Notes under the pieces: generated by a model
Seen by the model: only the letters and a program-made list of their open reading frames with translations
Databases searched by the model: none
What the model was told of the DNA's origin: nothing
Shown: positions 38,652 through 50,887 of the stretch, piece after piece
How the letters are laid out: every line of letters starts with the position of its first letter
Position numbering within the stretch: position 1 is the first letter of the stretch
Translations under genes and position numbers: made by a program
Assembly (NCBI RefSeq): GCF_000165425.1
Contig: NW_001799166.1
Coordinates: 64,459 to 128,458 of the forward strand
Length of the DNA: 64,000 bases
Reading direction: 5' to 3'
Source: Paramecium tetraurelia
Lineage: Eukaryota; Ciliophora; Oligohymenophorea; Peniculida; Parameciidae

Positions 38652-38655
38652 AAAC

Positions 38656-41393
38656 TCATTTCAATATTTTTCTCAAAACGTATTGTAAGATACCTCCATG
38701 CTTATAATATTCAATTTCTACGTCTGTATCCAATCTCAAAAGGGTGTTAAAATTGAAAGTAGTATCATCAGATCTCTTGGCAACAATTTCAACAATTTGA
38801 TTAACCTAGAATAAACTAATGCAATACTTTAATGTTATCCTTATTGACATTCAAAGTGAAGAGTTCGTGGCCTGTCAATCCCAAAGATTCAGCAGTTTAT
38901 CCGTTTGTGAATTCAAGAGGCAATACTCCCATTCCGGCAAGATTGCTTCTATGGATTCTTTCATAAGAAATAGCAATGACAGCCTTGACTCCTTGAAGAT
39001 AGGGTCCTTTGGCTGCCCAATCTCTAGATGATCCAGATCCATATTCAGCACCTCCAATTACAATAGTTTATTGATTTGAATGTAGATACTTTTCAGCTGC
39101 ATCATATATAGCTACAACTTCTCCTGTAGGCACATAAATAGTATTAGGACACTCCTTTCCTTATAACATTTTGTTCTTGATTCTAACATTAGCAAATGTT
39201 CCTCTGACCATAATTTCATCATTTCCTCTTCTTGCACCATATGTATTGAAGTCCTTCTAAGCAACTCCTCTTTCTTTAAGATATCTACCAGCAGGACTGT
39301 TTGCAGAAATATTACCAGCTGGACTAATGTGATCAGTTGTAATGGAATCTCCAAAAACTGCTAAACAATAAGCATTAGTAACTGGATTAATGACTGGCAA
39401 TTCTAAACTTAATCCTTGGAAGTATGGTGGATGATGAATATAAGTAGATTATTGATCCCATTAATAAAGTTAATCCTTTGGTACTTATAATTCATTCCAA
39501 TTTTTGGTTCCTTATTTGATTTATTAATAAGTTTGAATGAACATTTATGGTTAAACAACTTAGTCTTCCAATTATTTGATTTCATCTCTAGTTGGCCAAA
39601 TGTCTTTCAAAAATACACTTTAACCATTCACAACTCCAATGGGTTCACTCTCAAAGTCAATATCCATTCTTCCTGCCAAGGCAAATGCAACAACCAAAGG
39701 AGGAGATGCCAAATAGTTAGCTCTTGTGATTGGATGTACTCTTCCTTCAAAGTTTCTGTTTCCTGACAGAACTGCAGCTACAACCAAATCGTTATTTGAA
39801 ACAGTTTCACTCACAGCTTGATCGATTGGACCACTGTTACCAATACAAGTCATACAACCATATCCTGTATTATGGAAACCCAATTAATCCAAAAACACAT
39901 CCAATCCTGCTGCCTTATAATATTATGTAACACATTATGATCCAGGACTTAAGGATGTCTTTATGTATGGTCTTATTGCTAATCCAGCTTAGACAGCCTT
40001 TTTAGCCACTAAACCAGCAGCCAACATGACTCCTGGATTTGAAGTGTTTGTGCATGATGTAATGGCTGCAATAACAACAGATCCGTGATTCAAACTGTAT
40101 TTCTATCCTTGATATTAAAACTCAACATCTTAAGCAGCTTTAACATTGAATCCCTTAAAGGAAACTGGAGCAGTCAAACCTTAGGTAAACTCTTATTTCA
40201 ATTAATTTAGAGTGACTCTATCTTATGGTCTCTTTGGACCAGCAACACAAGGTTGAATAGTTGATAAATCTAATTCTAAAGTGTCACTAAAAGTTGTTTG
40301 ACTTTCCTCATAAAATAGATGGGCTGCCTTCAAATATTAGGTGATTAAATTGCATTTCTCTTCACTTCTTCCTGTTTACTTCAAGTAATCGATAGTTTTG
40401 TTGTCAACTGGGAAGAATCCCATAGTGGCTCCATACTCTGGGGCCATATTTGAAACAGTTGCTCTATCAGCCAAAGACAAAGTGGATACTCCTGGACCAT
40501 AAAACTCAACGAATTTTCCCACAACTTTATTATATATTGATTTGATATACCTTTCTTCTTTCTTAACATCTCAGTGCAAGTCAAGACCAAATCTGTTGCT
40601 GAAATATGAGCACTCAATTATCCTGTCAGTTTAAATCCAACGACTTATGGAAGTACCATGCTTGTGCATTCACCTAACATGTTTGCTTCGGCTTCTATTC
40701 CACCTACTCCCCAACCTAAGACTCCCAAACCATTAATCATAGTTGTATGAGAGTCTGTTCCTACTACTGAGTCTGGATATAAGAGGCTATCCTTCTCAAA
40801 CACTACTCTTGCTAAGTATTCCAAATTCACTTAATGCACAATTCCACTGCCTGGTGGCACTATTTCGAAATTCTTGAAAGCTGAGCTTCCCCATTTTAAG
40901 AATCTAAATCTCTCTAAATTTCTCTCAAATTCTGTCTATTCATTCTATTCTCTAGCATCTTTATTTCCATGAAAATCCACTTGCACAGAATGATCAATCA
41001 CTAAATCAACAGGGCACAAAGGATTAATCAATTCAGGATCCTTGCCCATAGCTTGAGCTTATGACCTCATAGCTGCCAAGTCAACTACCAAAGGAACACC
41101 TAAGAAAATATATGATATTTGATAACCTGTAAAATCTTATAATATTACTCTTGCAGGTTTGAAGGCCACTTCAGTGTCTTTTTTGGATGTATCTTCCCAA
41201 TTCAATATTCTTTCGACATCCTCTGTTTTGACATTGAATCCATCGCAATTCCTGACTGCTTACTCTAATGAATCATTCTTATTGAGTATGGCAATCTTGT
41301 TACTTTCTCACCAAATAATTAAACCAAATTGTAATATTTGAATGTTTGTCCTTCGATTTTGAGCTCAGATGTAGGATATGGATTATTTTCCAT
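38656..41393 (-). CDS. Aconitate hydratase / IRP1-type (AcnA), with a 2-nt frame problem near the N terminus
   Basis: 886 residues; introns 38806-38827 (22 nt), 40525-40550 (26) and 41100-41126 (27). [4Fe-4S] ligands are present: SCTNTSNP and GYGCMTCIG. Also present: [30 protein letters not shown] (substrate Arg/Ser) and the ending [14 protein letters not shown]. The long single-chain type without a mitochondrial-type split matches cytosolic aconitase/IRP1 and bacterial AcnA. Converts citrate to isocitrate. At 41268-41272 the conserved [17 protein letters not shown] block changes frame by 2 nt. A 26-nt GT...AG segment (41278-41303) would also restore the frame but would delete LPYSIR. No clear targeting peptide seen. 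Confidence 0.92.
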
Positions 41394-41602
41394 TAATATT
41401 ATTTAAGGTTATCAATTAAAATTTCTATATTTATATAAAGATCCTTCATCTCTTATTATTAATTAATAATGTTATTATCATTAATTGTCAATTCAATTTT
41501 ATTATTAATAAACACTTCCACTCTAATTGTCACAAATTTGTTAATTTAGTTAATTTATATCAATATATCACTCATTATTCAAGGATGAGATCAGATTTGT
41601 TT

Positions 41603-42868
41603 TCAAACTTTAATCAACAATTATCCAAACGTAATGTTCTTCTTGTGTTTCTTCTCTCCTGCATTAATGATCTTCCTCGCGAGCTTCTTCTTTTCATTAC
41701 TGTTTTTTGTCGACTGTGTAGATTGAGTAATGACCGAAACTGGTAAAAGAGGTATCATGTTGGAGAACGAGGATTGACTAACTGGCTTGATATTTAAAGG
41801 GAGTAGCTTCTGAATAGGTCTTTTCCATTTTGCATCCAAGAGTTTCATCGAAGGTATTGGATAATACCCAAGAATACAATTACACTAAGGGGACAGATTA
41901 GCAGTAATTGCTCTCTAACTGTACTCTAGAGAAACGTAATTATAATTACATTACCAGTTGTCAATATTTCTTTAATTCTACTTTTCCCTAATTATTATTT
42001 GTCAATCAGGCTTTGAAGACTGCGTCTATTAAATTTGAAAATATTTTTATAGGCTTGCTTTTGATGATTATGAGATAGCTGTTTTAAATGGCCTAGAGTA
42101 TCATGTTCAGTTTACTCGTCCTCCTCGTCATCCTCTTGATGCAGAGTGGGAAGTTGGGTTTCTTGATTTTTGCCTTGGTCGTCACCATACATTTTCATCA
42201 TCTTCAAATTTATACAACCTTATGTTAACTTAATAATCATCGCGAGAGCCTTATTATTTAATGACCTTAGCTCTTCCATTTTGTATCCTCTCCAACTTCA
42301 GAATGGTTTGAGAATCAAAGGGCGCTGTAATAGGTAAGTAAAACGTTTTCAATCTTTATGAAAAGGTCTATAACTTTGTAGTCCTCTTGTCAATGTAAAG
42401 TTTTGGAGGAGAGAGCGAATTGTACACATGTAATTAGATGGAATGCTTCGAATTTTCTCTGGAGGGATTTTAATGAGTATCATCAGAACAAAGATTAGGT
42501 TGGGCTTTTGGACTAGCCTAGTGATTGTAAAATGCAGTGTTATGATGTTTGTTGGTTCTTTTTTTAGGTTTTTGTTCTTATTTTTTAATAATTTCAATGA
42601 GGGTCTTTTTTTAAATTTAATGTCTTTTATTTCTCATTTTAATTTGCTTTCTTTGTTGCATTTTGATGTTGTGGTCTTTGAGTTTGGAAATGATGTTTTA
42701 GTAAGGTTAAAAAGTGGGTAAGATAGTAGTTACATATAGCATTTTTTTATTAGCATATCCGAATAAGTTAGATTCGCATGACCTTGTTTTATTTAAGTTG
42801 CTTGGAATATTGGAGGAGAGTGAGTTAGTGAAGTTCTTGAAGGAGCAGGCTTGGAATCGATTGCGCAT
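41603..42868 (-). CDS. Unknown Gln/Lys-rich protein
   Basis: 402 residues as one gene with introns 42202-42229 (28 nt, GTT...AAG) and 41926-41954 (29 nt). Polar N terminus (LSSNIPSNLNKTR), a very Lys/Gln-rich middle (IIKKQEQKPKKRTNKHHN), then a short folded-looking segment (FYLPITAPFDSQTILKLERI). A strongly acidic stretch (HQEDDEEDEQTEHD) follows, and a basic C terminus (NEKKKLARKIINAGEKKHKK). No family recognised. Without the 28-nt intron there would be two overlapping minus genes (42182-42868 and 41603-42201), which is less likely. Divergent from CCT5, about 110 bp between starts. Confidence 0.55.
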
Positions 42869-42981
42869 ATTAATAATTAATAAATTAAAATAAAGGGCTT
42901 TTTTGGAATTTGATATATATATATACAAAGTTACAGTAATTGTGAGACGATGATTAAATTTTAAAAATATTTATTTAAAAT

Positions 42982-44693
42982 ATGAGTTTAGCATTTGATG
43001 ACTATGGCAGACCATACATTATTTTGAGGGATCAAGGATCGAAGAAAAGAATGAAGGGATTGGAGGCATATAAAAGCAATATATTGGCTGCCAAGGCTGT
43101 TGCAAATACACTATCATCATCTCTTGGACCAAAGGGAATGGATAAGATGTTGGTCTCTCCAGACGGCGATGTTTCAGTAACAAACGATGGTTCGATCATA
43201 GTGGAGAAGATGGTAAGGAATTATTTTAAATAAATTATAGGAAATATAGCATCCAACCGCGAAATTATTAGTTGAATTGTCATAATCACAAGATGCTGAG
43301 ATCGGTGATGGCACAACAGGCGTAGTAGTGTTGGCTGGAAAATTGTTAGAGTAGGCTCTCACTTTGTTAGATAAAGGAAATCATCCATTGAAGATTAGTG
43401 ATGGATTCGATAGAGCATGCGATGTTGCCATAAGTAAACATCTATATTACTAATAATCTAGAACATTTGGAAACAATATCTGAAGAAATAGATATTCAAG
43501 CAAATGAGCATGAGGCTTTGATCTAAGCAGCCTGCACAGCTCTTGGATCTAAAGTTGTATCTAAAAGAAAGAGAGAACTTGGTAAGATTGCAGTCACTGC
43601 AGTCTTGGATGTGGCTGACTTAGCCAGGAAAGATGTCAATTTGGATTTGATCAAAATTCAAACCAAAACTGGAGGAAGTGTAGAAGATACAAGATTGATT
43701 TCAGGAATTCTTATTGACAAAGATATGAGTCATCCACAAATGCCAAAGGAGGTTAAGGAAGCCAAAATCTGTTTATTAACATGTCCATTCGAACCACCCA
43801 AACCAAAGACCAAGCACAACATCAACATTTCTAGTGCAGAAGACTACAAGAAATTATACTAATAGGAATAACAATACTTTGTTGATATGGTCAAGTTAGT
43901 CAAAGATAGTGGAGCCAACATAGCCTTATGTTAATGGGGTTTTGATGATGAAGCCAATCACTTATTGTTATAAAATGAACTCCCTGCTGTTAGATGGGTA
44001 TCAGGAACTGATGTTGAACTCATTGCTATGGCTACTGGAGCTAGAATCATTCCCAGATTTTAAGAAATCACACCTGAAAAATTAGGAAAAGCTGGTTCAG
44101 TCAAAGAAGTACAATTCGGAACTTCCAACGAAAGGATGTTAGTCATCGAGAATTGTCAATGCACCAAGGCTGTCACTATTCTTATTAGAGGAGGAAGTCA
44201 AATGATTGTCGATGAAGCCAAAAGGTCTATCCATGATGCAATCTGTGTCATCAGAAACTTAATCAAAGATAATAGAATCGTCTACGGAGGAGGTTCTGCT
44301 GAATTAGCTTGTGCTATCTAAGTACTCTAATATGCTGATGAGGTATCTCATTTATAATAGTTTAGGTCTCATCAGTTGAATAATATGCCATCAGGTCATT
44401 CGCAGATGCCTTAGAGGGTATTCCTTGTTGCTTAGCAGATAATTGTGGTCTTAATCCTATTACATCTGTTGCTTAAGCCAAGTCAAGATAATTACAAGAA
44501 AACAACCCAAGAATTGGAATTGATTGCATGGAATTAGTAATTACTATTGATTATATTTAAGGGTACCACTGATATGAAGGAATAAAGAATTTACGAAACT
44601 TTGAGCTCAAAGAAATAGCAAATTTAATTAGCCACCCAAGTTGTCAAAATGATATTAAAAATAGATGATGTTATTGCACCTGACGATTATTGA
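42982..44693 (+). CDS. CCT5: T-complex protein 1 subunit epsilon (CCT5)
   Basis: 535 residues (human 541); introns 43213-43240, 43434-43461, 44343-44365 and 44537-44561. Group II chaperonin features: [33 protein letters not shown] motif [39 protein letters not shown]; and [17 protein letters not shown] at the end. Epsilon-specific traits: [13 protein letters not shown] at the N terminus and the [18 protein letters not shown] apical segment. Part of the cytosolic TRiC ring that folds tubulin and actin, in high demand in a ciliated cell. Confidence 0.95.
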
Positions 44694-44755
44694 GTATTAA
44701 ATGGTATTATGTTCAAATATTATAATAATATATATGTTCCTATTTATCTTATATT

Positions 44756-45314
44756 TCAAAGGGGTTTAAAGATCAACGCCACAGTAATGTCTTTGGCTGC
44801 TACTTTGGTTTCTGATGGGTTGATTGGATTATTAATTAGGTAGATCGCATCCTTTTCATTATATCCAATTAAGACTCCATAGTTCTTTCCGTAATTTATG
44901 TTCAATACAATGTAGTACTTGTTGTTATAATATTCTACATTTAACTTGTATATTACCTATGGCTGTCCTTAAATCAGATACTGTTTTCACAATGTGTAAG
45001 CCAACCTTGTCCAAAACTGAAAAATTAATTTCACTTCCTTATTTATACCCATTGTTATTGGTCAAGTATTTATTCAATATTGCTGGGTTCACAGCTCTAT
45101 TGTTTATTGTCTTGCCACTTGTTTGTAATATCATTGATATGCAACTTACCAAGCTACCATTTTAGCAAATAGTTTTTTGGGAATCGCCGTTGATTTATTC
45201 GCTATGCCATTTCTGATCACAGTTCTAATAAGCTGTAATAGCTCTAATCTGCTATCCCAATCCACAGGTCATCAGCATAAAGAAAACTATCATTGTGTTT
45301 TTAAAAGAGCCCAT
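44756..45314 (-). CDS. Secreted peptidase-C39-like protein lacking catalytic residues
   Basis: 178 residues; one 22-nt intron (44935-44956). Signal peptide (MIVFFMLMTCGLG). The mature part follows the eukaryotic C39-like pattern: NCDQKWHSEQI (usually D.RW...L), TICQNGSLVSCISMIL (usually TIC..GC..SS..M.L), NPAILNKYLTNNNGYKQGSEINF, and NYGVLIGYNEKDAIYLINNP. At the active site the expected Gly-Cys is Gly-Ser, the expected His (G-H-W/Y-V-L) is Tyr, and the DP position is NP, so hydrolysis by the usual triad is unlikely. It lies directly downstream of the large tmcB-like gene, 62 bp away. Function unknown: a secreted or vesicular binding protein, or a decoy. Confidence 0.7.
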
Positions 45315-45376
45315 CGTAAGAAATTAAAATTAAATTAATTATATAATAAATTCCAGAATGAAATCTTTTTAAAATG

Positions 45377-48300
45377 TCAGTATTTCTCATTCACTCCGAT
45401 CATCCTAGCATGACGCTCAAATTAATCATCTAATAACAACACAGTTCTTGGAACAATAAGTACAAATCTTCTCACTTAATTCAATTCTTTTATCATTATT
45501 ATTGGCAATATTCCGGAAAAATAAACTATTAACAAGATATTCAAGATTATGTAACATATAGATAATGCCTATAATAAAGTAATATATTCTACATTTGAAA
45601 TGTTTATTTATTCCTAAGTTATTGTCACCATCCCATTCTTGAATATCTTACTCATGTATTAAAATGCTCTTGTTATTATCAATCCTCCCTCCATATCAAA
45701 AAATATATATTCTACTCTCTATGTAAAATTATTAATTGACTATTCTTGTAAAATCTCATTATAAAGATATTTGATTGTGGGCAACAATCCTAATTTTAAA
45801 TTTCCATTAAAAGAGATGTCACAATAATAACTCAGAAATCCAACTTACTCATCTCCTAAAACATCGCATACGTTTTGTTCTTGCACTGTATTAAAATAAT
45901 CTGAAAATCCTTCTGACGAATAATATAAATCGGGGTCAAAATTTAAACACAATTTGAGAAAGCTTGATATATCATTTAAACTATCTCTTATTGTTTCATA
46001 AAACAATAGGTTGTCCTCCTCCCTTATATATGGCAAAGATGGAAAAGTTAATTTAAATTCCCTATTTCTGGGTAGTGATCCTGTTGATAATGACATATTT
46101 TAAAGAAATTTATATAGGTCGCATGAATTCGGGTATTTGTCCAAATACTATTAGACTTGTTAATTGCTAAAAAAACTGAATAAAAAAAACAACATCCAAA
46201 CTCCTAGTAGAATGATAACTGAGTAGGTAATAGACAACTGTTTAAATTAGGGTAAATATTTTGATTCCTTATACTTTTGTTATTCCTTTTCAATTATTCC
46301 TTTTTCATACACTATTTATTCCTCAAACTATTCAACCTCAAACTTATAATGATAAAGACGATCCGGATTTTATTTTAATTATTTAATTAACGTTTTAGTT
46401 TTCTCTATCTCCCTTTAAACCTTTATATTTGAAAAGTATCTAAATAAGTTCAAATATTTATCTTAGAGCTATCGATAAAGTTTCATATAATAAATGGCAA
46501 GACCAACAGGCAAAAAACTAAAGATTAAAAAAATCATCCAAATTTGGTTCCATTTATCCTTTATTACTATACTTCTTTATTTGGAATAAGCCCATGCATC
46601 TTAAGCTAAGTCTTCAAGAAGGTTATGCAGTTTGAAAGCATTTGCAAATTGAAATACCTAATAGGTCTAATTTGCTGGAGTTAACCTTGCTTAAAATCTC
46701 AAAAGAAATTCATAGTAATAGGTTAGAAAAGTAAAGAACACTTCTCTCACGTTGTATGTCACTGGGTAAGTATTCAAACCAAATTCGTACATGTAATACA
46801 CAGTTACATTCTTATCATTATAAAATGGTTAAAGATATTGATTATTTAATTGTTCAGTGAATCCATTCTTAAATTCATTATAACCAATATGCATATTATT
46901 GTAAAAAAGATCAGTTAAATTATTGAACCTGTCTTTGGTGATTACTTTTTTATTTAAGAATCCTGTATAAGTAAATATTGCGAACCTCATTTGAAAGTAA
47001 AAATCATGAGGTACCATGACTCCTGAATGCAATTGTATCATATCAATTTCAGCTATAAATCTAGTTAAATCTTACGAAACCAAAGCAAGTACAATTATAT
47101 AAAAAATAAGACAGATCAATAAACTAACCAGAATAAGCAACAATAATTTATTCATTGAAGGTGGTGTTTATGAAAACAGTGAATCATGAACGAGCTCATA
47201 TTTTTTATAAAACATTGATCTCTAAATTCCAGTTTATTTGGATGTCAAAGTTGTATTTTTCTTGTATTATTGCTCATAGAAATCTTCTTTTTAATCAATA
47301 GGAAGAATGTTTTGATGCTATATTTATTAAATAGATTTTTGCATACTGTAAGAATTATCTCGAATGCTTTAATTAAAGTAATCTTGCTATTATAATTAAG
47401 GCTATTTTGAGTAGGATATCTCATTTAACCCAATTTAACTTGAATTAGGACTCAATATGTTGGGTTCAAAATCAGATTGGGGTATATGTTAAATATAAAC
47501 AGCAGGCATTTTAGATGCTAATAGTATTTCCTCTTACTATATTTATTCTATGATATTGAATTTATTTAGTTTCTTCTAAAATTCTTTAGCATTAAGAGCT
47601 GGTGCTTCAGATTCCGTAAGTTAGCTCAATTAAAACATATTCTCAATATCATTTTACGATTTAAAGACTGGTAATGATATCATATTTAATTAATTCTGAG
47701 GTCTACAATCTCCCAATTCAATAATATAATAATTAAAATCCCAAATATTATGAAATTGTATGCGAAGATCAACCATGTATAAATTTAAATTTTTACTATC
47801 GTTCCAAAGTCCCTGCAGGGAAATCTTATGATCAGATTACTGTAAATATTAACTGAATACATCCTATTTTAAAAATCTTAATTCAGTTGAAATGCTATTT
47901 TTCTTATGTTTAATAATCATTGGGAATTCAGGAAATATGAAATCTATGCTCAATATTTTTAAATTAAAATCGCTAAACTCATCTATAAATGTATTGGAAT
48001 ATTTCAATTTTTCGAAAACTGTTTCTGTAAATCCTCCTAATTGTTCATTTACATCAACAAAGATGTAAGATTAGGTAGTAGCAGTATTCTACAAAAATAT
48101 GGAGTATCTAAATAAATAATATTCATCAAAATGAATATCAAATAACAAATCACAACATTTAACAAAGTTATTTGCTGATTTATAAAATGATTGAGAATAA
48201 GATAAATAATATTTTGCTTCTCCTGTTTATATAAAGTTATTTACTAGAATATTGTGCTCATTTAATATAAAATCTGGTAAGATATAACTTATAGTTGTAA

Positions 48301-50392
48301 ACTCTTTTTATTGCTCATTACTAAAATCAAAAAACTTTTATGTATTTTCAGAACAGTTTAGGACTAATATTTCTCCTTAATCTTCCAATTAAGCTGCACT
48401 CATATATACAACTTCTTTGGAGAACAAGGAAATTTAAAGATTTTATTCAATATCAATTAACTGTTATTCAGATATTGATGTTAAGTTCTTTATTCGATAG
48501 GCTTCTATAAAATTGTTTTATAATTCTGCTTAAAAATAAATTAACATAGATTATATTTTATGACTGGGATATTAATCATATCTTCGATTCAATTTTTATT
48601 CGATCTTATGCATTTAACCACTTATTTTTTTAGCCGATTCAAACAACTTTTGATGATTCAATATCTTTTTATTTACGAATTAAGTGTAAAATTGAACCTT
48701 TTCTTACAATAATTGCAGTATTGAATATCTTAAATTGTTATTTCTTTTCTCGTTTTTCAAAAACATTTCAACTCCTAGTTAAATTTCAGTAAATTTATAT
48801 TTTTTGTTATTAACCATTAACATATGTAATTTAATATCTTAACGAATCATCTATTTTAAGTAATTCAACTGAGCTTAAGTTATCATTGGAATTTTATCTT
48901 TTATTGATATTAGCAGCTTATTCTTTTTTAATATCTTCTTTTAAATAATATTATTTAAATCTTCTGAGTTAGATTTACCTGATTTACTCATAGATCTAAT
49001 AGACTCCTTTGCCTTATTGTTAAAGGTTTACATCCTTGACACTTCACTATCCTTTATATAAATGTCAGAGCTATAGTTTAACCTTTTCCCTTAACTTTGA
49101 CTATTAGCAATCATAATTTATTTATATGCTAAATTATAGAATTTCAATTAAAAAAGGATAGACACATATTGAATGTCAAAATTCTTATCCTCCTATATTA
49201 ATTTACTTAGAATTGATAATTATTTACTATTAAATTTTAACTCCACATCTGGATCCAATGTTTCAAATATATGCTCACGTGTATTTCCTCCATTATAATT
49301 CATATATCCATAATGTTAATAAATCAAAGAGTTTATTAGATAGTATTATGTCTTATTAAATTAAAGATTTATTATTTTTCCAAACAAATATTTAATAAAT
49401 GATATTTTATTTTATTTAACAAATTTTAAAAGTTGAGTTGTTTCGAAGGATTTGAATTCTTGATTTATAACCTAATAAAACAATAAAAATAAAATTAGAG
49501 TAAGAACATTAATAAAACGTTCATATTCGTCTAAAAGGTAAAGTATTAAAGTATTAAATCCTAACTGCAATCCAAAACAAGAAAATACCAGGATAATTTA
49601 TTACTCAACTGACTTGCAAGTGTGTAATTCAAAAACTCTCAAAATTTTGATAGCAGAAATTATTATTATTAAGATAGATTAAATTATCAATGCATTTTTG
49701 AGATTGTTTACTATAGAATAACTAATAAATTAAATTATATAGAGTAGTTATAGGACATAATCTAAGAATGACACATAAATTTGATTAAATGATGTCAATT
49801 TTAAGTCAAAACTTTTAAGGCAAACTATTTGTAAAGTTATCTGGAAACAGATAATGAATATAAATGTTAAAATAGCTATGAAAATTTGAAGAATTTATTC
49901 TGAAAACTCATCATGAATAGTATAGTGAGTCATACTATTCACAACAAGCAATGTTAAAGGTATATATAAATATTATTAAAATATTTATGTAATTACAGAT
50001 GAAATGTTTATTAATGTATGAAATAAGGAGCTCTAATAAAATATTTGTTTCTTTTTCATTAAAGTCGCCACCAAAAATGGGAAAATTATGAAAATTAAAA
50101 ATATACTAAAGCTTAGTAAATATTGCTCCTCTTCTATTTAAAATTAAGCGCATAGTGCAATGTCAAATCTTGAGAGATAGGTAATAAAATATTAGTAATT
50201 AAATTATTAATACAACAGGTTTTATTTGTCTTTATATTAGGGCAATTATAAATAGGTAATGTATTAGAATGTACCAAGTGAAAATATGAGATATTGTAAA
50301 TAATTTGGTAATTAGTAAAACTAATGGACAAACAATAGATTTTCAAAAAATGAGAGTTTCAATTATTTTCTAGTGCTATGAGAGGGTTCCAT
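45377..50392 (-). CDS. Large multi-TM PAS protein, 'tmcB-like', copy B (complete, intronless)
   Basis: 1,671 residues in one uninterrupted frame (5,016 bp). N-terminal about 370 residues: some eight to ten hydrophobic helices. Next a helical/Gln-rich segment, then a PAS-like module at about 640-740 (ISYILPDFILNEHN, NNFIQTGEAKYYLSYSQSF, SYIFVDVNEQLGGF), followed by a linker. A TM (LLLLILVSLLICLIFYIIVLA), an extracellular-like domain beginning MIQLHSGVMVPHDFYFQMR, another TM, a coiled coil, a TM, a second extracellular-like domain and a final TM complete it. This order matches the ciliate proteins named after Dictyostelium tiny macrocysts protein B. Role unknown; probably a membrane sensor. Unlike copies C and D it has no intron. 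Confidence 0.72.
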
Positions 50393-50887
50393 TTATTTTT
50401 TTGCAGCCCTCCAAATTTAAAATGTTTTTATTAATTGAATTAATTAGACATTTTCTAATATTTTTCATGTTTCATTGAATTTAATAGTCAATTACCCTAA
50501 AAGAAACCAACATTAAGATGCCAATAATATGAGAATTATGTTTGATTCAAATTATTTTGATTGATAGTAATATGGATATGAAATAATTATTTACATTAAA
50601 CTTATTTTATATTAAAAAAAGAGAACAAAAGCTAATTTCAGTCTAAATATTCAAACATAACTTCTTGTAAAGCTGTTTAATCTTAAATTTCAGGATACCA
50701 AAATCAATATTTCTAAATTTTATGATTTTGAGCATATGTTTTCTGCTGTTTAATTTTAATGGATTTATAAATGACTAATTGTTTGGTTATCATTATGATT
50801 TTATTTATTGCTTTTATCAAATAATATTTTTTCGTATTAATTAGTTAAAAACCAAATTTTTCTTAAGGCATTAATAAATATTTACTC
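50393..50887. other. Intergenic between two minus-strand genes
   Basis: AT-rich; no gene recognised. It contains the upstream region of tmcB-like copy B and the uncertain 3' end of the TPR gene. Confidence 0.4.

Noticed and set aside
39533..39930. Plus-strand open frames across the aconitase gene
   Set aside because: Antisense to clear aconitase motifs including the GYGCMTCIG iron-sulfur ligands.
41278..41303. 26-nt intron in the aconitase gene
   Set aside because: Splicing it would restore the frame but delete the LPYSIR motif, which is conserved from bacterial AcnA to IRP1. A 2-nt indel is preferred.
42182..42868. Two separate overlapping minus-strand genes instead of one
   Set aside because: Their coding ends overlap by 20 bp. 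A 28-nt GTT...AAG intron at 42202-42229 joins them in frame, so one gene is simpler, though not proven.
45377..46096. A separate short gene starting at the Met at 46096
   Set aside because: The frame continues upstream through a TM segment and all of tmcB-like copy B; it is that protein's C-terminal domain.
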